NCBI GenBank assembly: GCA_028287745.1
Contig: JAQBPB010000015.1
Location: 1 to 64,000 of the forward strand
Length of the DNA: 64,000 nucleotides
Source: Chloroflexota bacterium
GTDB taxonomy: Bacteria; Chloroflexota; Chloroflexia; Chloroheliales; Chloroheliaceae
Direction: 5' to 3'
Position 1 is the first letter of the stretch; each line of letters begins with the position of its first letter. The notes under the pieces are model-generated. The model saw nothing but the letters and a program-made list of their open reading frames with translations, was not told where the DNA came from and searched no databases. This document shows positions 1 through 8,633 of the stretch, in pieces. A program made the position numbers and the translations under genes.

Positions 1-204
1 GCGAGCTTTAGTTTGATGTTCCTCAACACCAACCGTATGCGGTATTAGCTCCTCTTTCGAGGAGTTGTTCCCCACTCTTGGGCAGATCCCCACGTGTTAC
101 TCACCCGTTTGCCACTAATAGCCCGAAAGCTATCCGTTCGACTTGCATGCATTAGGCACGCCGCCAGCGTTTATCCTGAGCCAGGATCAAACTCTCCACA
201 CCTT
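1..204 (-). rRNA. rrs: 16S ribosomal RNA, 5' end (partial)
   Basis: The reverse complement carries the universal 5' signature of bacterial 16S rRNA: GAGTTTGATCCTGGCTCAG near 178-198, then the GGCGTGCCTAA and GCAAGTCGAACG blocks. It continues through roughly the first 200 nucleotides and runs off the window at base 1. The exact mature 5' end (about 200-204) is estimated by comparison with the usual distance to GAGTTTGAT. The gene is transcribed leftward from promoters at 448-477 and 639-667, in the same direction as the protein genes between 785 and 7129. Confidence 0.97.
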
Positions 205-447
205 TCATTTCGATTTAACCACTGTTACCAGATAGTTAAACCATAGAAGGCGTCAGTTATTGACAGAGATCCAAAATAGTTCCTGTTCTCTTGACGTTTC
301 GCTTGCATTCTGTATATATAGAAAGTGTTTCTCTACCACTCTCCGATTATTAAAGTGCTATCGCGGCAAATTCAGTCTAGGTAGAGTGCTTATCCAGCAA
401 CTCAATTTTAACTAGAATTCGTATGGCCGCTTGTTTTGTGCTTAACT
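205..447 (-). other. 16S rRNA leader
   Basis: About 240 bases lie between the proximal rRNA promoter and the mature 16S 5' end. No ORF is visible. This stretch should hold the processing stem and antitermination signals of the rRNA transcript, but I could not identify a convincing boxA or boxB. Confidence 0.6.
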
Positions 448-477
448 ATTATAGCAACGCCGCTAGGGGTTTGTCAA
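448..477 (-). promoter_or_regulatory. rRNA promoter, proximal
   Basis: On the minus strand there is a perfect -35 TTGACA (472-477) and a perfect -10 TATAAT (448-453) with an 18-base spacer. The TGC just before the -10 gives an extended -10. A run of seven A residues on the minus strand upstream of the -35 (about 488-496) resembles an UP element. Predicted start is near 441. Confidence 0.88.
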
Positions 478-638
478 GGGCGAATTTGGCCTTTTTTTAA
501 CTCGATTAGTTCCCGAGTTTATTCTACTGCTCTTCGCCTGACCACTCAAAGCCTGAAATAAGCTAAGACTTGAGGTCTGCTCCTGGGTTTGATCAATCTT
601 CTTGATCGAGCAAAAATTCCGCTTTAGCGGTAACACTA
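478..638. other. spacer between the two rRNA promoters
   Basis: No gene. The AT-rich spacer contains the A-tract upstream of the proximal promoter and a small dyad GATCAA/TTGATC at 590-606. Nothing else is recognised. Confidence 0.5.
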
Positions 639-667
639 TTTATACCACCACTCTTGAAAAGAGTCAA
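639..667 (-). promoter_or_regulatory. rRNA promoter, distal
   Basis: On the minus strand, TTGACT (662-667) is followed after 17 bases by TATAAA (639-644). Together with the promoter at 448-477 it makes a tandem pair of strong housekeeping-sigma promoters, as is usual for rRNA operons. Confidence 0.75.
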
Positions 668-784
668 TAACCTTAGAGCGCAAAAATATTAACTCAGGTA
701 AACTCGTTTTGACTGCTGGAGTTATCATCTGGGCTTAGCTATTCGGGTAGATTTACCGGTTTAGAAAATTGCGCCGGTTAATGT

Positions 785-1714
785 TCAGGTAAGCAAATCA
801 GGATCTTTCCGGTGATTATCCAGTTTTAGTTCGTAAAGCGTCATAACCGGCTCGGGATTATCCGGTTCAAAGCCAGCCTGGGTTAGAATCTTTTCATTGG
901 CTGGAGATTGAACCAACTGGGCCATCAATTCTAAAGGCTGTCCGGCCGGTACATTTTTAGTAACCTTGCGGGTAAGTTCGCTCAGTAAATGTAACCGGGA
1001 GGCGGTATTCCCAGCCAGAAAAGAGATCCAATAACTGTTGTCTTCCGCCCGGTGCATTATCGCGAGGACCTTTAAAGCACCGGTCAGGGTATAGACTTCC
1101 CGCCGTTCCAGGTGCTGCCGAAAAGTATCTATGCTCAAAGGCTTCCAGCCCCAGGTATTACAATAAATTCCATGCGCTAACTGGTGCTCCGCTGAATCGA
1201 GCAGCATCCGGTAAGCCTCATCGAATTCGGAAGTAGTAACTAACCGGCAGGCCATGCTGCTGCGGAGGGTTTCATTAACTCTTTGATAAGTGTAAATCAG
1301 GAAATTCCCGACAGGCCAGAACCCGTTAATTTCAGCCAGGCGATGCATTGGCCGGTTTTCCTGGGCTGTGACATACTGAAGGTAACACATTCCCAACTCG
1401 CGGCTTTGCCGGATAGCCTCTTCAAGGATATATCCCGCGAGACCTTGTTTCCGAAATGCAGAAGAAACCCGGACTCCCTGGAGCCAACCGGTTGTTAACC
1501 CGGCAACACCTAACCGCAGAAAGTATAGACCGGCCGGCTGCCGGTCCATTTCTACTATAAAGGCCAGGTTTTGGGGATTATTAATCCACTCTTCCCAAAC
1601 TTCCGGGATATAATCATTTCCGCCGTTTACATCGGCGCAAATCTGTTTAACCAGGGGGAAATCTGCGGTGATACCCTGTCGGATACTGAGTCTTGGTAGA
1701 ATTTTATCCGGCAT
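785..1714 (-). CDS. GNAT-family N-acetyltransferase
   Basis: A 309-residue cytoplasmic protein. The first ~145 residues form a GNAT domain: beta strands around residue 50-75 and the acetyl-CoA-binding loop RKQGLAG near residue 90, followed by the helix that normally holds the pyrophosphate of CoA. The C-terminal half is weakly conserved and may be a second, degenerate GNAT fold. The substrate cannot be told from sequence. It is the last gene of the minus-strand run hbd, enoyl-CoA hydratase, chorismate mutase, GNAT, with only 9 bases after the chorismate mutase stop. There is no strong Shine-Dalgarno (SD) sequence at the start, so translational coupling is likely. Confidence 0.8.
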   Translation of the reverse strand: MPDKILPRLSIRQGITADFPLVKQICADVNGGNDYIPEVWEEWINNPQNLAFIVEMDRQPAGLYFLRLGVAGLTTGWLQGVRVSSAFRKQGLAGYILEEAIRQSRELGMCYLQYVTAQENRPMHRLAEINGFWPVGNFLIYTYQRVNETLRSSMACRLVTTSEFDEAYRMLLDSAEHQLAHGIYCNTWGWKPLSIDTFRQHLERREVYTLTGALKVLAIMHRAEDNSYWISFLAGNTASRLHLLSELTRKVTKNVPAGQPLELMAQLVQSPANEKILTQAGFEPDNPEPVMTLYELKLDNHRKDPDLLT

Positions 1715-1723
1715 AGTTTAATT

Positions 1724-2047
1724 CTAGTTTGCTGAAGTCTCCAGCTTGGTAGTTCTTTCTAATACTTGTTGTTCCTCGCGAGTAGCAAAATAATTCAACA
1801 AAAAGTGGTAAAGGTCGCGGCCGAACTCGGCGTCCAGGCCATTTTCAGCGGCTAAATGGGCCGCCCGCTCTACCACCTGGCGCTCACGCTCGGGTACCCG
1901 GACCGCACCCACGTGCGGTTTTAATTCACCTACTTTATGGACCAGCTTGCCTCGTTCACCCAACAGCCGGATGATTTCGGCATCTATCTGATCAATTGAC
2001 ACCCGGATACCTGCAAGTGTTTCTTGCCAGTACTTGTCATTCTGCAC
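1724..2047 (-). CDS. aroQ: chorismate mutase, AroQ class
   Basis: A 107-residue all-helical protein with the AroQ fold. The pattern IRVSIDQIDAEIIRLLGERG in helix 1, GELK in the next segment and VPERERQV further on match the family's active-site Arg, Lys and Glu positions. It should convert chorismate to prephenate for Phe/Tyr synthesis; an isochorismate-pyruvate lyase or salicylate role is the main alternative. The start codon is GTG preceded by GGGGGGAT. It is a free-standing mutase, not fused to prephenate dehydratase or DAHP synthase. Its place in a beta-oxidation-type operon is unusual. Confidence 0.85.
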   Translation of the reverse strand: MQNDKYWQETLAGIRVSIDQIDAEIIRLLGERGKLVHKVGELKPHVGAVRVPERERQVVERAAHLAAENGLDAEFGRDLYHFLLNYFATREEQQVLERTTKLETSAN

Positions 2048-2126
2048 TGTTATCCCCCCAAATGGTTATGCTCAACAAATATTAAAGGTTTATAAAATAC
2101 AATCGCTCATTTTGCAAGTTTCGGGT

Positions 2127-2918
2127 TTAATGGCCTGTAAAGTTGGCCTGGCGCTTTTCCAGGAAGGCTTTGGTCCCTTCAACCTTGTCGCTGGTGCTAA
2201 AAAGCAGGCCAAATTGAGCCGCTTCCAGGTCGCAACCCCGGTCAATGTCTACTTCAAGACCCTGGTTGATGGCGGCTTTGGCGGCTGCCAGGGCCAGTGG
2301 GGCTTTTTTAGCCAGGTTAATGGCGACTTTACGGGCCTCTTCATTTAACAATGCCAGCGGCACTACCCGGTCAACCAGCCCTATGCGCAAGCCTTCCTGG
2401 GCCGTAACCTGGTCTCCGGTGTAAATCATCAGTTTGGCTAAACCCTTACCGATAAGGCGGGGCAAGCGCTGAGTACCACCAAAGCCGGGAATAATACCCA
2501 GGTTGATTTCCGGTTGGCCTAACCGGGCCGTCTCGGCGGCAATCCGAATATCACCGGCCATAGCCAGTTCCAGGCCGCCGCCCAGGGCATACCCGTTTAT
2601 TGCCATAATTACCGGCTGGCGCAACCGCTCAATTTTGAAGCAGAGTTCCTGCCCCAGGTGCGCGTGGTAGGCCCCGTGTATCGGGTCGGGAATGGCATTC
2701 AGTTCGGCAATATCGGCCCCGGCGATAAAAGCTTTCTGACCGGCGCCGGTCATTATTATTGCCCGGACGGTTTCATCGGCTTTCAACTCGTCAAAAGCCG
2801 CGCCCAGCTCCCGCAGGACCGTGCTGTTTAAGGCATTGAGTTTGTCAGGGCGGTTAACGGTAATAGTAGCAATATTTTCGGCATCTTCCCGCTCTACCAG
2901 GATAGCAGTATACTCCAT
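2127..2918 (-). CDS. enoyl-CoA hydratase / crotonase family protein
   Basis: A 263-residue crotonase-fold enzyme, full length for the family. The CoA oxyanion-hole segment AFIAGADIAEL and the second segment ALGGGLELAMAGD are present. GQPEINLGIIPGFGGTQRL holds the second catalytic Glu. Both catalytic glutamates of true hydratases are kept, so hydration of crotonyl-CoA-type substrates is likely. It lies 9 bases after the 3-hydroxyacyl-CoA dehydrogenase and has a good SD (AAAGGAAA), so the two catalyse successive steps from one transcript. Confidence 0.93.
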   Translation of the reverse strand: MEYTAILVEREDAENIATITVNRPDKLNALNSTVLRELGAAFDELKADETVRAIIMTGAGQKAFIAGADIAELNAIPDPIHGAYHAHLGQELCFKIERLRQPVIMAINGYALGGGLELAMAGDIRIAAETARLGQPEINLGIIPGFGGTQRLPRLIGKGLAKLMIYTGDQVTAQEGLRIGLVDRVVPLALLNEEARKVAINLAKKAPLALAAAKAAINQGLEVDIDRGCDLEAAQFGLLFSTSDKVEGTKAFLEKRQANFTGH

Positions 2919-2927
2919 CGTTTTCCT

Positions 2928-3788
2928 TTACTGGTTGTAATCGTAAAAACCTTTGCCGGACTTCCGGCCATAATGCCCGGCCAGGACCATCCGGCGCAGC
3001 AGCGGCGGAGGGGCATAGCGGGTTTCCTTGAACTCCTCGAACATAATATTCGCGATATAGTAGGTGGTATCCAGACCCACGAAGTCGAGCAGGGTCAACG
3101 GCCCCATCGGGTGACCACAACCCAGTTTCATGCCGTTATCAATATCTTCACGGCTGGCGACACCGCGTTCCAGCGCCCGGATAGCATCCAGTAGATAAGG
3201 CACCAGCAGCAGATTTACAATAAAGCCCGGCGTATCTTTAGCCAGGACGACTGTTTTACCGGCGGCCTGGCCGAAGCTGGTCAGGATTCCCACGGTTTCA
3301 TCACTGGTACTGATGGTCTTTACTACTTCGACCAGTTTCATGACCGGGACCGGGTTGAAGAAGTGCAAGCCGCCTACACGGTCTGGCCGTTTGGTGGCGG
3401 CCGCCATTTCGATAACCGGGAGGGATGAAGTGTTGCTAGCGAAGATTGTTTCTGGTTTGCAAATGGTATCCAGGCGGCTGTAGAGCTTGCGCTTTTCATC
3501 CATATTCTCGATAATCGCTTCTATCACCAGGTCGCAATCCGCGAAATCGTTCAGGTCAGTCGTACCTTTAAGCCGTTTGAGGGTGGCTTCACCATCTTCC
3601 CGGGAAAGTTTGCCTTTTTCAATATCCTTGCCCAAAAACGTTTGAATGCGCCCGATACCCCGGCTCAGCAGGTCTTCCGATACTTCACCTACCACCGTTT
3701 CAAACCCGGCCTGTGCCGCTACCTGGGCAATCCCACTGCCCATCAAACCACAACCCATCACGCCAACTTTTTTAAGTGTAGCTGCCAT
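2928..3788 (-). CDS. hbd: 3-hydroxybutyryl-CoA / 3-hydroxyacyl-CoA dehydrogenase
   Basis: A 286-residue NAD(P)-dependent dehydrogenase, typical length for Hbd. The N-terminal Rossmann motif is GVMGCGLMGSGIAQ. The segment SNTSSLPV and the catalytic HFFNPVPVMKLVEVV (His-Glu dyad) follow, then the helical C-terminal dimerisation domain. The start is preceded by AAGGAGG. It oxidises 3-hydroxyacyl-CoA to 3-ketoacyl-CoA, or works in reverse in butyrate or polyhydroxyalkanoate metabolism. It is the first gene of the four-gene operon driven by the promoter at 3902-3929. Confidence 0.95.
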   Translation of the reverse strand: MAATLKKVGVMGCGLMGSGIAQVAAQAGFETVVGEVSEDLLSRGIGRIQTFLGKDIEKGKLSREDGEATLKRLKGTTDLNDFADCDLVIEAIIENMDEKRKLYSRLDTICKPETIFASNTSSLPVIEMAAATKRPDRVGGLHFFNPVPVMKLVEVVKTISTSDETVGILTSFGQAAGKTVVLAKDTPGFIVNLLLVPYLLDAIRALERGVASREDIDNGMKLGCGHPMGPLTLLDFVGLDTTYYIANIMFEEFKETRYAPPPLLRRMVLAGHYGRKSGKGFYDYNQ

Positions 3789-3901
3789 TCAGGCATGCCT
3801 CCTTCAGTTTTTGGTAGATAACAATAAGCTGCCCGCCCCGGTAGTGCCTGGAATTAAAACTCGGGAAACTAATTGAAAAAAGATTCTGGTACATTAAATT
3901 C

Positions 3902-3929
3902 ATTATACATTAGCCAGGAGGTTTGTTAA
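3902..3929 (-). promoter_or_regulatory. promoter of the hbd operon
   Basis: On the minus strand, TTAACA (3924-3929) and TATAAT (3902-3907) are separated by 16 bases. The predicted start near 3896 gives a leader of about 108 bases before hbd. Confidence 0.6.
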
Positions 3930-3975
3930 AGGCAAGTCCCTACCCGGCAACCTGGCAGGGCCAGGAAATAAGCTG

Positions 3976-4725
3976 TCAGTTAGGACTAAACCGGTCGCGC
4001 AGATTATATTTATTTTCTTCTTTCCAGGGCATTTCTTCCAAATCTGCGGGGTTCCTGACTTCGGAAGAAGCCGGTTTTTTAGCATTAGATTTAACATTTT
4101 CGAAAAAGGCCGTCTCATTTTCCAGCAAGAATAATTCCTTTTCAAGTCTGGACCTGATACCTGGAGCTTCCAGCAATTTTTGTTTTTCCTGGGTACTGAT
4201 ATAGAGCCAGTTAGGAACCAGGTAGGAAAGCACTTCCGGTTCGGTCGGAATGTCGAGCGCCTGGATGCGTTTGCCGGCCATTTCCATCAAAATTCGCAGG
4301 TATTGTTCGAAAACAAGGGTAATCCGGGCCATAGTTTCCGTAATTACATCAGGTCCGGCCTCTTCCGGTTCGTCCGGCCAAATTTCGATATCGCCGGTCA
4401 TATAGGGTTTTTCGGTACGGTATTCGAGCAGGCGGAAACGCTCGGTGCCTACCGTTGTAATAAGCATTCCGCCCTCTTCCAGGGAAGCCACTTCGGTAAT
4501 CCGGGCCAGGGTCCCTACCTTAAAAGGTTTGGGTGCTTCAAAGTGCAACCGGCCTTCCTGGACCGAGTCGCCTTCTTGCAGGAGTACAACCCCAAAAGGC
4601 GTATTATTTTTAAGACACTCACTAAGCATCAGGCGGTAGCGGGTCTCGAATATTCTAAGCGGCAGTACCATTTGAGGAAATAGCACTAACTCTAAAGGAA
4701 AAAGCGGTACATCAAGCAGTTTCAT
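3976..4725 (-). CDS. Lon N-terminal (substrate-binding) domain protein
   Basis: About 249 residues beginning MKLLDVPLFPLE. The first ~190 residues are the Lon protease N-terminal PUA-like domain (LFPLELVLFP, LPLRIFETRYRLM, FGVVLL). No AAA+ or protease domain follows; the tail is charged and low in complexity. Stand-alone Lon-N proteins are common, but their role is poorly known; substrate or peptide recognition is inferred. I prefer the ATG at 4725. A longer reading would need a TTG at 4764, which coincides with the predicted transcription start of the promoter at 4772-4801. Confidence 0.85.
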   Translation of the reverse strand: MKLLDVPLFPLELVLFPQMVLPLRIFETRYRLMLSECLKNNTPFGVVLLQEGDSVQEGRLHFEAPKPFKVGTLARITEVASLEEGGMLITTVGTERFRLLEYRTEKPYMTGDIEIWPDEPEEAGPDVITETMARITLVFEQYLRILMEMAGKRIQALDIPTEPEVLSYLVPNWLYISTQEKQKLLEAPGIRSRLEKELFLLENETAFFENVKSNAKKPASSEVRNPADLEEMPWKEENKYNLRDRFSPN

Positions 4726-4771
4726 TAGAAGGTTACTTTCTAACCCTGATTTTATAAACAGCAATAATTTT

Positions 4772-4801
4772 AGTATAGACCATTATTCAGAGGTGTTGCA
4801 A
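4772..4801 (-). promoter_or_regulatory. promoter of the Lon-N domain gene
   Basis: On the minus strand, TTGCAA (4796-4801) and TATACT (4772-4777) are separated by 18 bases. The start near 4765 supports translation from 4725. Confidence 0.5.
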
Positions 4802-4909
4802 CTGAAAAAGGGCTTTTAACTTTGTTGCGGTGCTATTCTAAATCGAATATTTCCATTATTAATGCAAAAAGGTGCTTTTTGGAATAGTAAAAATTGATTG
4901 CAATGAAGC

Positions 4910-5629
4910 TTAATGGGCTGCCTGGCCGATTAAGAAAAAATCGTAGGTCTGCCGAGCGGCGCTACGTGGGAAAACCTGGCCCAGCAGCTTTTCTAATTGC
5001 AGGGGGGTGTAATTAATTTTGAGTACGGAATGGACCGAGCCATTTTTTAGCGGACGACGCGAAATTTCCTCGCCTGGAACACCCGGTCGCAAGGCCGAGT
5101 CGAAAACCAGGACGTTACCACCGGGTTTCAGTACTCGTTTTATCTCATTAAAGAAGGGTATAACTCGTTCATGGGGCACGTGGCTCAACCAGAAACCAAA
5201 GAATAACAGGTCAAAGCTCTGGTCGGCAAAGGGCAGGAAGTAGGCATCGCCCCTAACGAAAGCGGTCTTTGCCAGTAAACCGGCGTCTTCTTCCTGTAAA
5301 CGGGCGCGGGCATGGGCGAGCATGGCCGGTGAATAGTCAAAAGCGATTACCTGGCCGGTTTCGGTCAGGCTCCGGGCAAAGAAGGGGGTCCATTTGCCGG
5401 TGCCACAGCATAAGTCCAGCGCCCGCATGCCCGGATAGCGGTTCAACATGCCACCAAACCGGGCTGCTTCCCGCCCCAACTCGGCAACCTGGGCATGCCA
5501 GGCGGCATTTGTCGCCGGGTCGTAGTAGCGGCCTACCCGGTTGTACCAGTCGTCATACTCTTCCGCCCGCTGCTCGTAATATTCGTGCATTGAGCGGTCG
5601 ATTTCATTCTTTTCAAAGGGTGCCGGCAT
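4910..5629 (-). CDS. class I SAM-dependent methyltransferase
   Basis: A 239-residue Rossmann methyltransferase. Motif I is ALDLCCGTGKWTPFF (SAM-binding glycines) near residue 70-85. Motif II is VIAFDYSPAML, with the acidic residue that contacts the ribose. FDLLFFGFWLSHVP corresponds to motif IV and VLKPGGNVLVFDS to post-motif IV. The substrate is unknown; the family includes ubiquinone/menaquinone-type and small-molecule enzymes. The N-terminal segment YYEQRAEEYDDWYNR is typical of Methyltransf_11/25 members. It has a clear SD (AGAGGT) and is separated from the upstream phosphohexomutase by a terminator. Confidence 0.87.
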   Translation of the reverse strand: MPAPFEKNEIDRSMHEYYEQRAEEYDDWYNRVGRYYDPATNAAWHAQVAELGREAARFGGMLNRYPGMRALDLCCGTGKWTPFFARSLTETGQVIAFDYSPAMLAHARARLQEEDAGLLAKTAFVRGDAYFLPFADQSFDLLFFGFWLSHVPHERVIPFFNEIKRVLKPGGNVLVFDSALRPGVPGEEISRRPLKNGSVHSVLKINYTPLQLEKLLGQVFPRSAARQTYDFFLIGQAAH

Positions 5630-5670
5630 ACTTTAACCTCTTTTGCTTTAAAAGGCGCTTACCGGGCCTG

Positions 5671-5698
5671 AAAAACCGGAGTTTTGAGGCTCCGGTTT
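5671..5698 (-). terminator. rho-independent terminator after the phosphohexomutase gene
   Basis: A perfect 9-bp stem with arms AAACCGGAG (5673-5681) and CTCCGGTTT (5690-5698). On the minus strand it is followed by five T residues. It ends transcripts of the gene at 5720-7129. Confidence 0.85.
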
Positions 5699-5719
5699 CG
5701 TTCGATAGGCTAAAAGAAT

Positions 5720-7129
5720 TTAGGCCCCGGTCATCGAGCGGCCCTGTTCCAGCATCTGCCGGACTTTTTCCGGCGAACTGGTTTCGGTGTAGACGCGCAT
5801 AATCGGCTCGGTGCCGCTAAAGCGGATTAGCAGCCAGCTCCCGTCTTCGCTGTAGTACTTGAACCCGTCATCGGTCCGGCTGCGGACGACCGGCATACCG
5901 GCGATAGTCTTGGGTGGGTTGGTCTTCAGGCGGTCAATGATTTCTTCGCGCCGGGCCTGTTCGAAGGTAAAGTCAATCCGGTCGTAATAATGGGGGCCGA
6001 CTTTTTCAAAGAGGTATTCCAGCAAGCCGCTGGCGCTCTTCTTTAACTTGACCATCATATCGGCAATCATCAGGCCGGATAAGATACCGTCGCGCTCCGG
6101 AATGTGGCCCCGGAATCCGAACCCGCCGCTTTCTTCACCGCCAATAATCGCGTTGGTTGCCATCATTTTAGGGCCAATATGTTTGAACCCAACCGGCGTT
6201 TCATATACTTCTACCCCATAGAGTTTACCCAGCTTTTCAGCCATGCTGGTGGTCGAGAGCGATTTAACCATGGGGCCGCGTTCCCCGCGCACTTCCAGCA
6301 TATACAGCGCCAGCAAAGCGTAAACTTCCAATTGGTTCATAAAACGCCCGGTTTCATCCACGATACCAACCCGGTCGGCGTCACCATCGTTCGCGATACC
6401 CAGGTCGGAATCGCTGTCTTTCATGAGGTCCATGAGGTCGTTCAGGTTTTTGGCAATCGGTTCAGGGTTGTGCATGCCGGGGAAGAGCGGGTTGCGTTCG
6501 CCGTGAATCTGGCCGACAGTGACCTTGCCGCCGCCCAGAATCCGGGGGAAATAACCCTGACCGGCCCCCCACATGGGGTCTACCATAATGTTCAGTTTAC
6601 TTTGTTTGATGCCTTCCAGGTCAACCACCCGGCCCAACTGCTCGATATAACTGGCCGATGCATCGAAATATTCGACTAACCCGCTGCTCTGGGCCTGGGC
6701 AAAGGGCATTCGTTTGATTTCGTGGTCAAGCCTTTTTTCCAGCTCGGCTACAATCTCAGGTGAGGCTGAACCGCCGTAATAAGGTTTGAATTTGAAGCCG
6801 TTATCGGTGGGTGGGTTGTGGCTGGCGGTAATAACTACCCCGGCCCCGGCCTTTTTCTCGGTAATGGCATAGCTGATGACAGGTGTTGGCACGAATTTAT
6901 CCGAGAAAATTGATTTAATCCCGTTACCGGCCAGCACTTCCGCGACAGCTACCGCGAAATGTTCAGAACCGAACCGGGTATCGTACCCGATAACAATACC
7001 GTCTTTATCGCGCCCTTCGTCTTTTATATAATCTGCCACGGCCTGGGAGACTTTGCGAACATTGTCAAAAGTATAATCTTCGGCGATAACTGCACGCCAC
7101 CCATCTGTCCCGAACTTAATTTGTGCCAT
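5720..7129 (-). CDS. phosphoglucomutase / phosphomannomutase (alpha-D-phosphohexomutase)
   Basis: 469 residues, full length, with all four family loops. TASHNP contains the catalytic phosphoserine at about Ser103. DGDADR at about 248-253 binds Mg. GGEESGGFGF is the sugar-specificity loop and RFSGTEPIMR the phosphate-binding loop. The E-E-S-G sugar loop is compatible with glucose or mannose phosphates, so the exact preference is left open. The cytoplasmic enzyme interconverts hexose 1- and 6-phosphates for glycogen and cell-envelope sugars. AGGAGG lies upstream of the ATG. It is monocistronic, with its own promoter (7223-7251) and terminator. Confidence 0.93.
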   Translation of the reverse strand: MAQIKFGTDGWRAVIAEDYTFDNVRKVSQAVADYIKDEGRDKDGIVIGYDTRFGSEHFAVAVAEVLAGNGIKSIFSDKFVPTPVISYAITEKKAGAGVVITASHNPPTDNGFKFKPYYGGSASPEIVAELEKRLDHEIKRMPFAQAQSSGLVEYFDASASYIEQLGRVVDLEGIKQSKLNIMVDPMWGAGQGYFPRILGGGKVTVGQIHGERNPLFPGMHNPEPIAKNLNDLMDLMKDSDSDLGIANDGDADRVGIVDETGRFMNQLEVYALLALYMLEVRGERGPMVKSLSTTSMAEKLGKLYGVEVYETPVGFKHIGPKMMATNAIIGGEESGGFGFRGHIPERDGILSGLMIADMMVKLKKSASGLLEYLFEKVGPHYYDRIDFTFEQARREEIIDRLKTNPPKTIAGMPVVRSRTDDGFKYYSEDGSWLLIRFSGTEPIMRVYTETSSPEKVRQMLEQGRSMTGA

Positions 7130-7222
7130 CTGGCTAGGTCCTCCTATTTGTAGAAAATTTGGGCCGAGCAGCGAATATTAACACTTGCTCAATTGTTGCT
7201 TATTTCCAATAATCTTGGCGGA

Positions 7223-7251
7223 ATTATGCGCTTTTGACCGATTCCTGTCAA
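7223..7251 (-). promoter_or_regulatory. promoter of the phosphohexomutase gene
   Basis: On the minus strand, a perfect -35 TTGACA (7246-7251) is followed after 17 bases by CATAAT (7223-7228). Confidence 0.7.
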
Positions 7252-7313
7252 ACATTACCCTGAAGGAACTCAATACTGTTTAAACAAGCTTGCCACATTA
7301 AATCAAGTCAGTT

Positions 7314-8336
7314 ATGATTACTCTCCGTACTGGCCGCCCTGGTATTTTCCCCGCCATCAACACGACAAGGAAGGCACTTCAACTGAGCGCATTATTACCT
7401 CACCATTTTATTTACCTTTTCCTGGATGGTATCGGCCTGGCCCCGGCCGGTCCTGATAACCCTTTCGCGCCGGTTGGTCCGGATTCGCTGGACCCGATGC
7501 CTTTTCTAAACGGGGTATTAGGGACGCCGCTCCTGGCAGGACCGGAAATTCATACCTCCGAGGTCTTGTTCAAGCCGGTAGACGCGACCCTGGGCGTACC
7601 TGGACGACCCCAGAGCGCGACCGGCCAGGCCGCCCTGTATACCGGCCGCAACGCTCCGGCTTTTTTGGGACGACACCTGACCGGCTTTGCTAACGGCTCG
7701 CTGCGCATTCTTTTGGAAGAGAGCGGCATGTTTAAGCAAATCCTGGCCCTGGGTGGGCGGGCCACTGCGGCCAACCTGTACACCCCGGCTTATTTCCAGG
7801 CCATTGAAAACCGCAAACTGCGCTACTCGGTCGGTGCGTTACTTAATATAACAGCCGGGGTCCCCTTCAGGATGCCGGAAGATTATGAGCGCGGGGAAGC
7901 CCTGTTCTGGGATATTACCAACCGCTACAGCAGTTCGCGGGGCTTTGAGTTGCCCATTATTGCACCTCAGGAAGCCGGACGCCGCCTGGCCCGGTTGGCT
8001 GAAGGTTATGAGGTTACCCTGTTTGAAAGTTACCTGCCGGATTATGCCGGGCATGCCCAGGACATGGACCGGGCCAGGGAAGTTTTGCGGGAAGTAGACG
8101 GCCTGATTGAAGGCATCATGCTTTATAAAAGCCCCGGTACCACCCTGGTAATTTGCAGCGACCACGGAAATATTGAGTATCTTGGTTCCCGGTTACATAC
8201 TCTTAACCCGGTACCTTTGCTGGTCTTTGGCCCGGCGGCCCCGGCTTTTGGCGGGGTCGAAACTATCATGGGGCTGGTACCGGTTATAGTTGACCAGCTA
8301 AAACTAACTATAGATACCAACAAGCTTAACCGGTAA
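7314..8336 (+). CDS. alkaline-phosphatase-superfamily metalloenzyme, phosphoglycerate-mutase-like
   Basis: 340 residues with the metal-ligand set of the alkaline phosphatase / cofactor-independent phosphoglycerate mutase fold. FLDGIGLAP has the first metal Asp. SATGQAALYTG has the nucleophilic Thr/Ser region. DYAGHAQD (Asp-x3-His), CSDHGNIE and LHTLNPVP supply the remaining ligands. SDHGN...HTLNPVP is closest to phosphoglycerate mutases and phosphopentomutases, but the protein is too short to be a canonical iPGM, so the reaction is not assigned. The ATG at 7314 has no evident SD, and the ~25 residues before HHFIYLFLDG are unlike the family. Confidence 0.78.
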   Translation: MITLRTGRPGIFPAINTTRKALQLSALLPHHFIYLFLDGIGLAPAGPDNPFAPVGPDSLDPMPFLNGVLGTPLLAGPEIHTSEVLFKPVDATLGVPGRPQSATGQAALYTGRNAPAFLGRHLTGFANGSLRILLEESGMFKQILALGGRATAANLYTPAYFQAIENRKLRYSVGALLNITAGVPFRMPEDYERGEALFWDITNRYSSSRGFELPIIAPQEAGRRLARLAEGYEVTLFESYLPDYAGHAQDMDRAREVLREVDGLIEGIMLYKSPGTTLVICSDHGNIEYLGSRLHTLNPVPLLVFGPAAPAFGGVETIMGLVPVIVDQLKLTIDTNKLNR

Positions 8337-8395
8337 AGCCAGAAAATAAATAACCCTTATTTCTTTACAATCTTGCCCGTTTAAGGAATGAAAAT

Positions 8396-8404
8396 TGCTA
8401 TAAT
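8396..8404 (+). promoter_or_regulatory. extended -10 promoter in the 8337-8633 gap
   Basis: TGCTATAAT at 8396-8404 is an extended -10 element. A possible -35 TTGCCC sits 20 bases away. The rest of this AT-rich 297-base gap shows nothing else recognisable. It could drive the gene at 8634 with a leader of about 220 bases. Confidence 0.4.
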
Positions 8405-8633
8405 TACTATTTAATCGGCTTTTTGGTTGCTTTTTTACTTCGTTAAAATCTATTTATTTGTTACTACAACTGAACTTTTAATTGTCCGTAATTTTTCCAC
8501 AAAAAGCCGCCTTTTAATAATCAGGACTATTGCTAACTACCGTCTATGGCTGTACAATCATCGTAATGATTGAGTAGACCGGCTGATATCGGGTGAACGG
8601 CTTAATCCAGCTAACCAGAAAGCAGGCAGACCT

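Noticed and set aside
240..330. Plus-strand TTGACG/TATATA promoter inside the 16S leader
   Set aside because: It would point away from 16S, antisense into minus-strand genes, and the 16-base spacing with a poor -10 is likely chance in AT-rich DNA.
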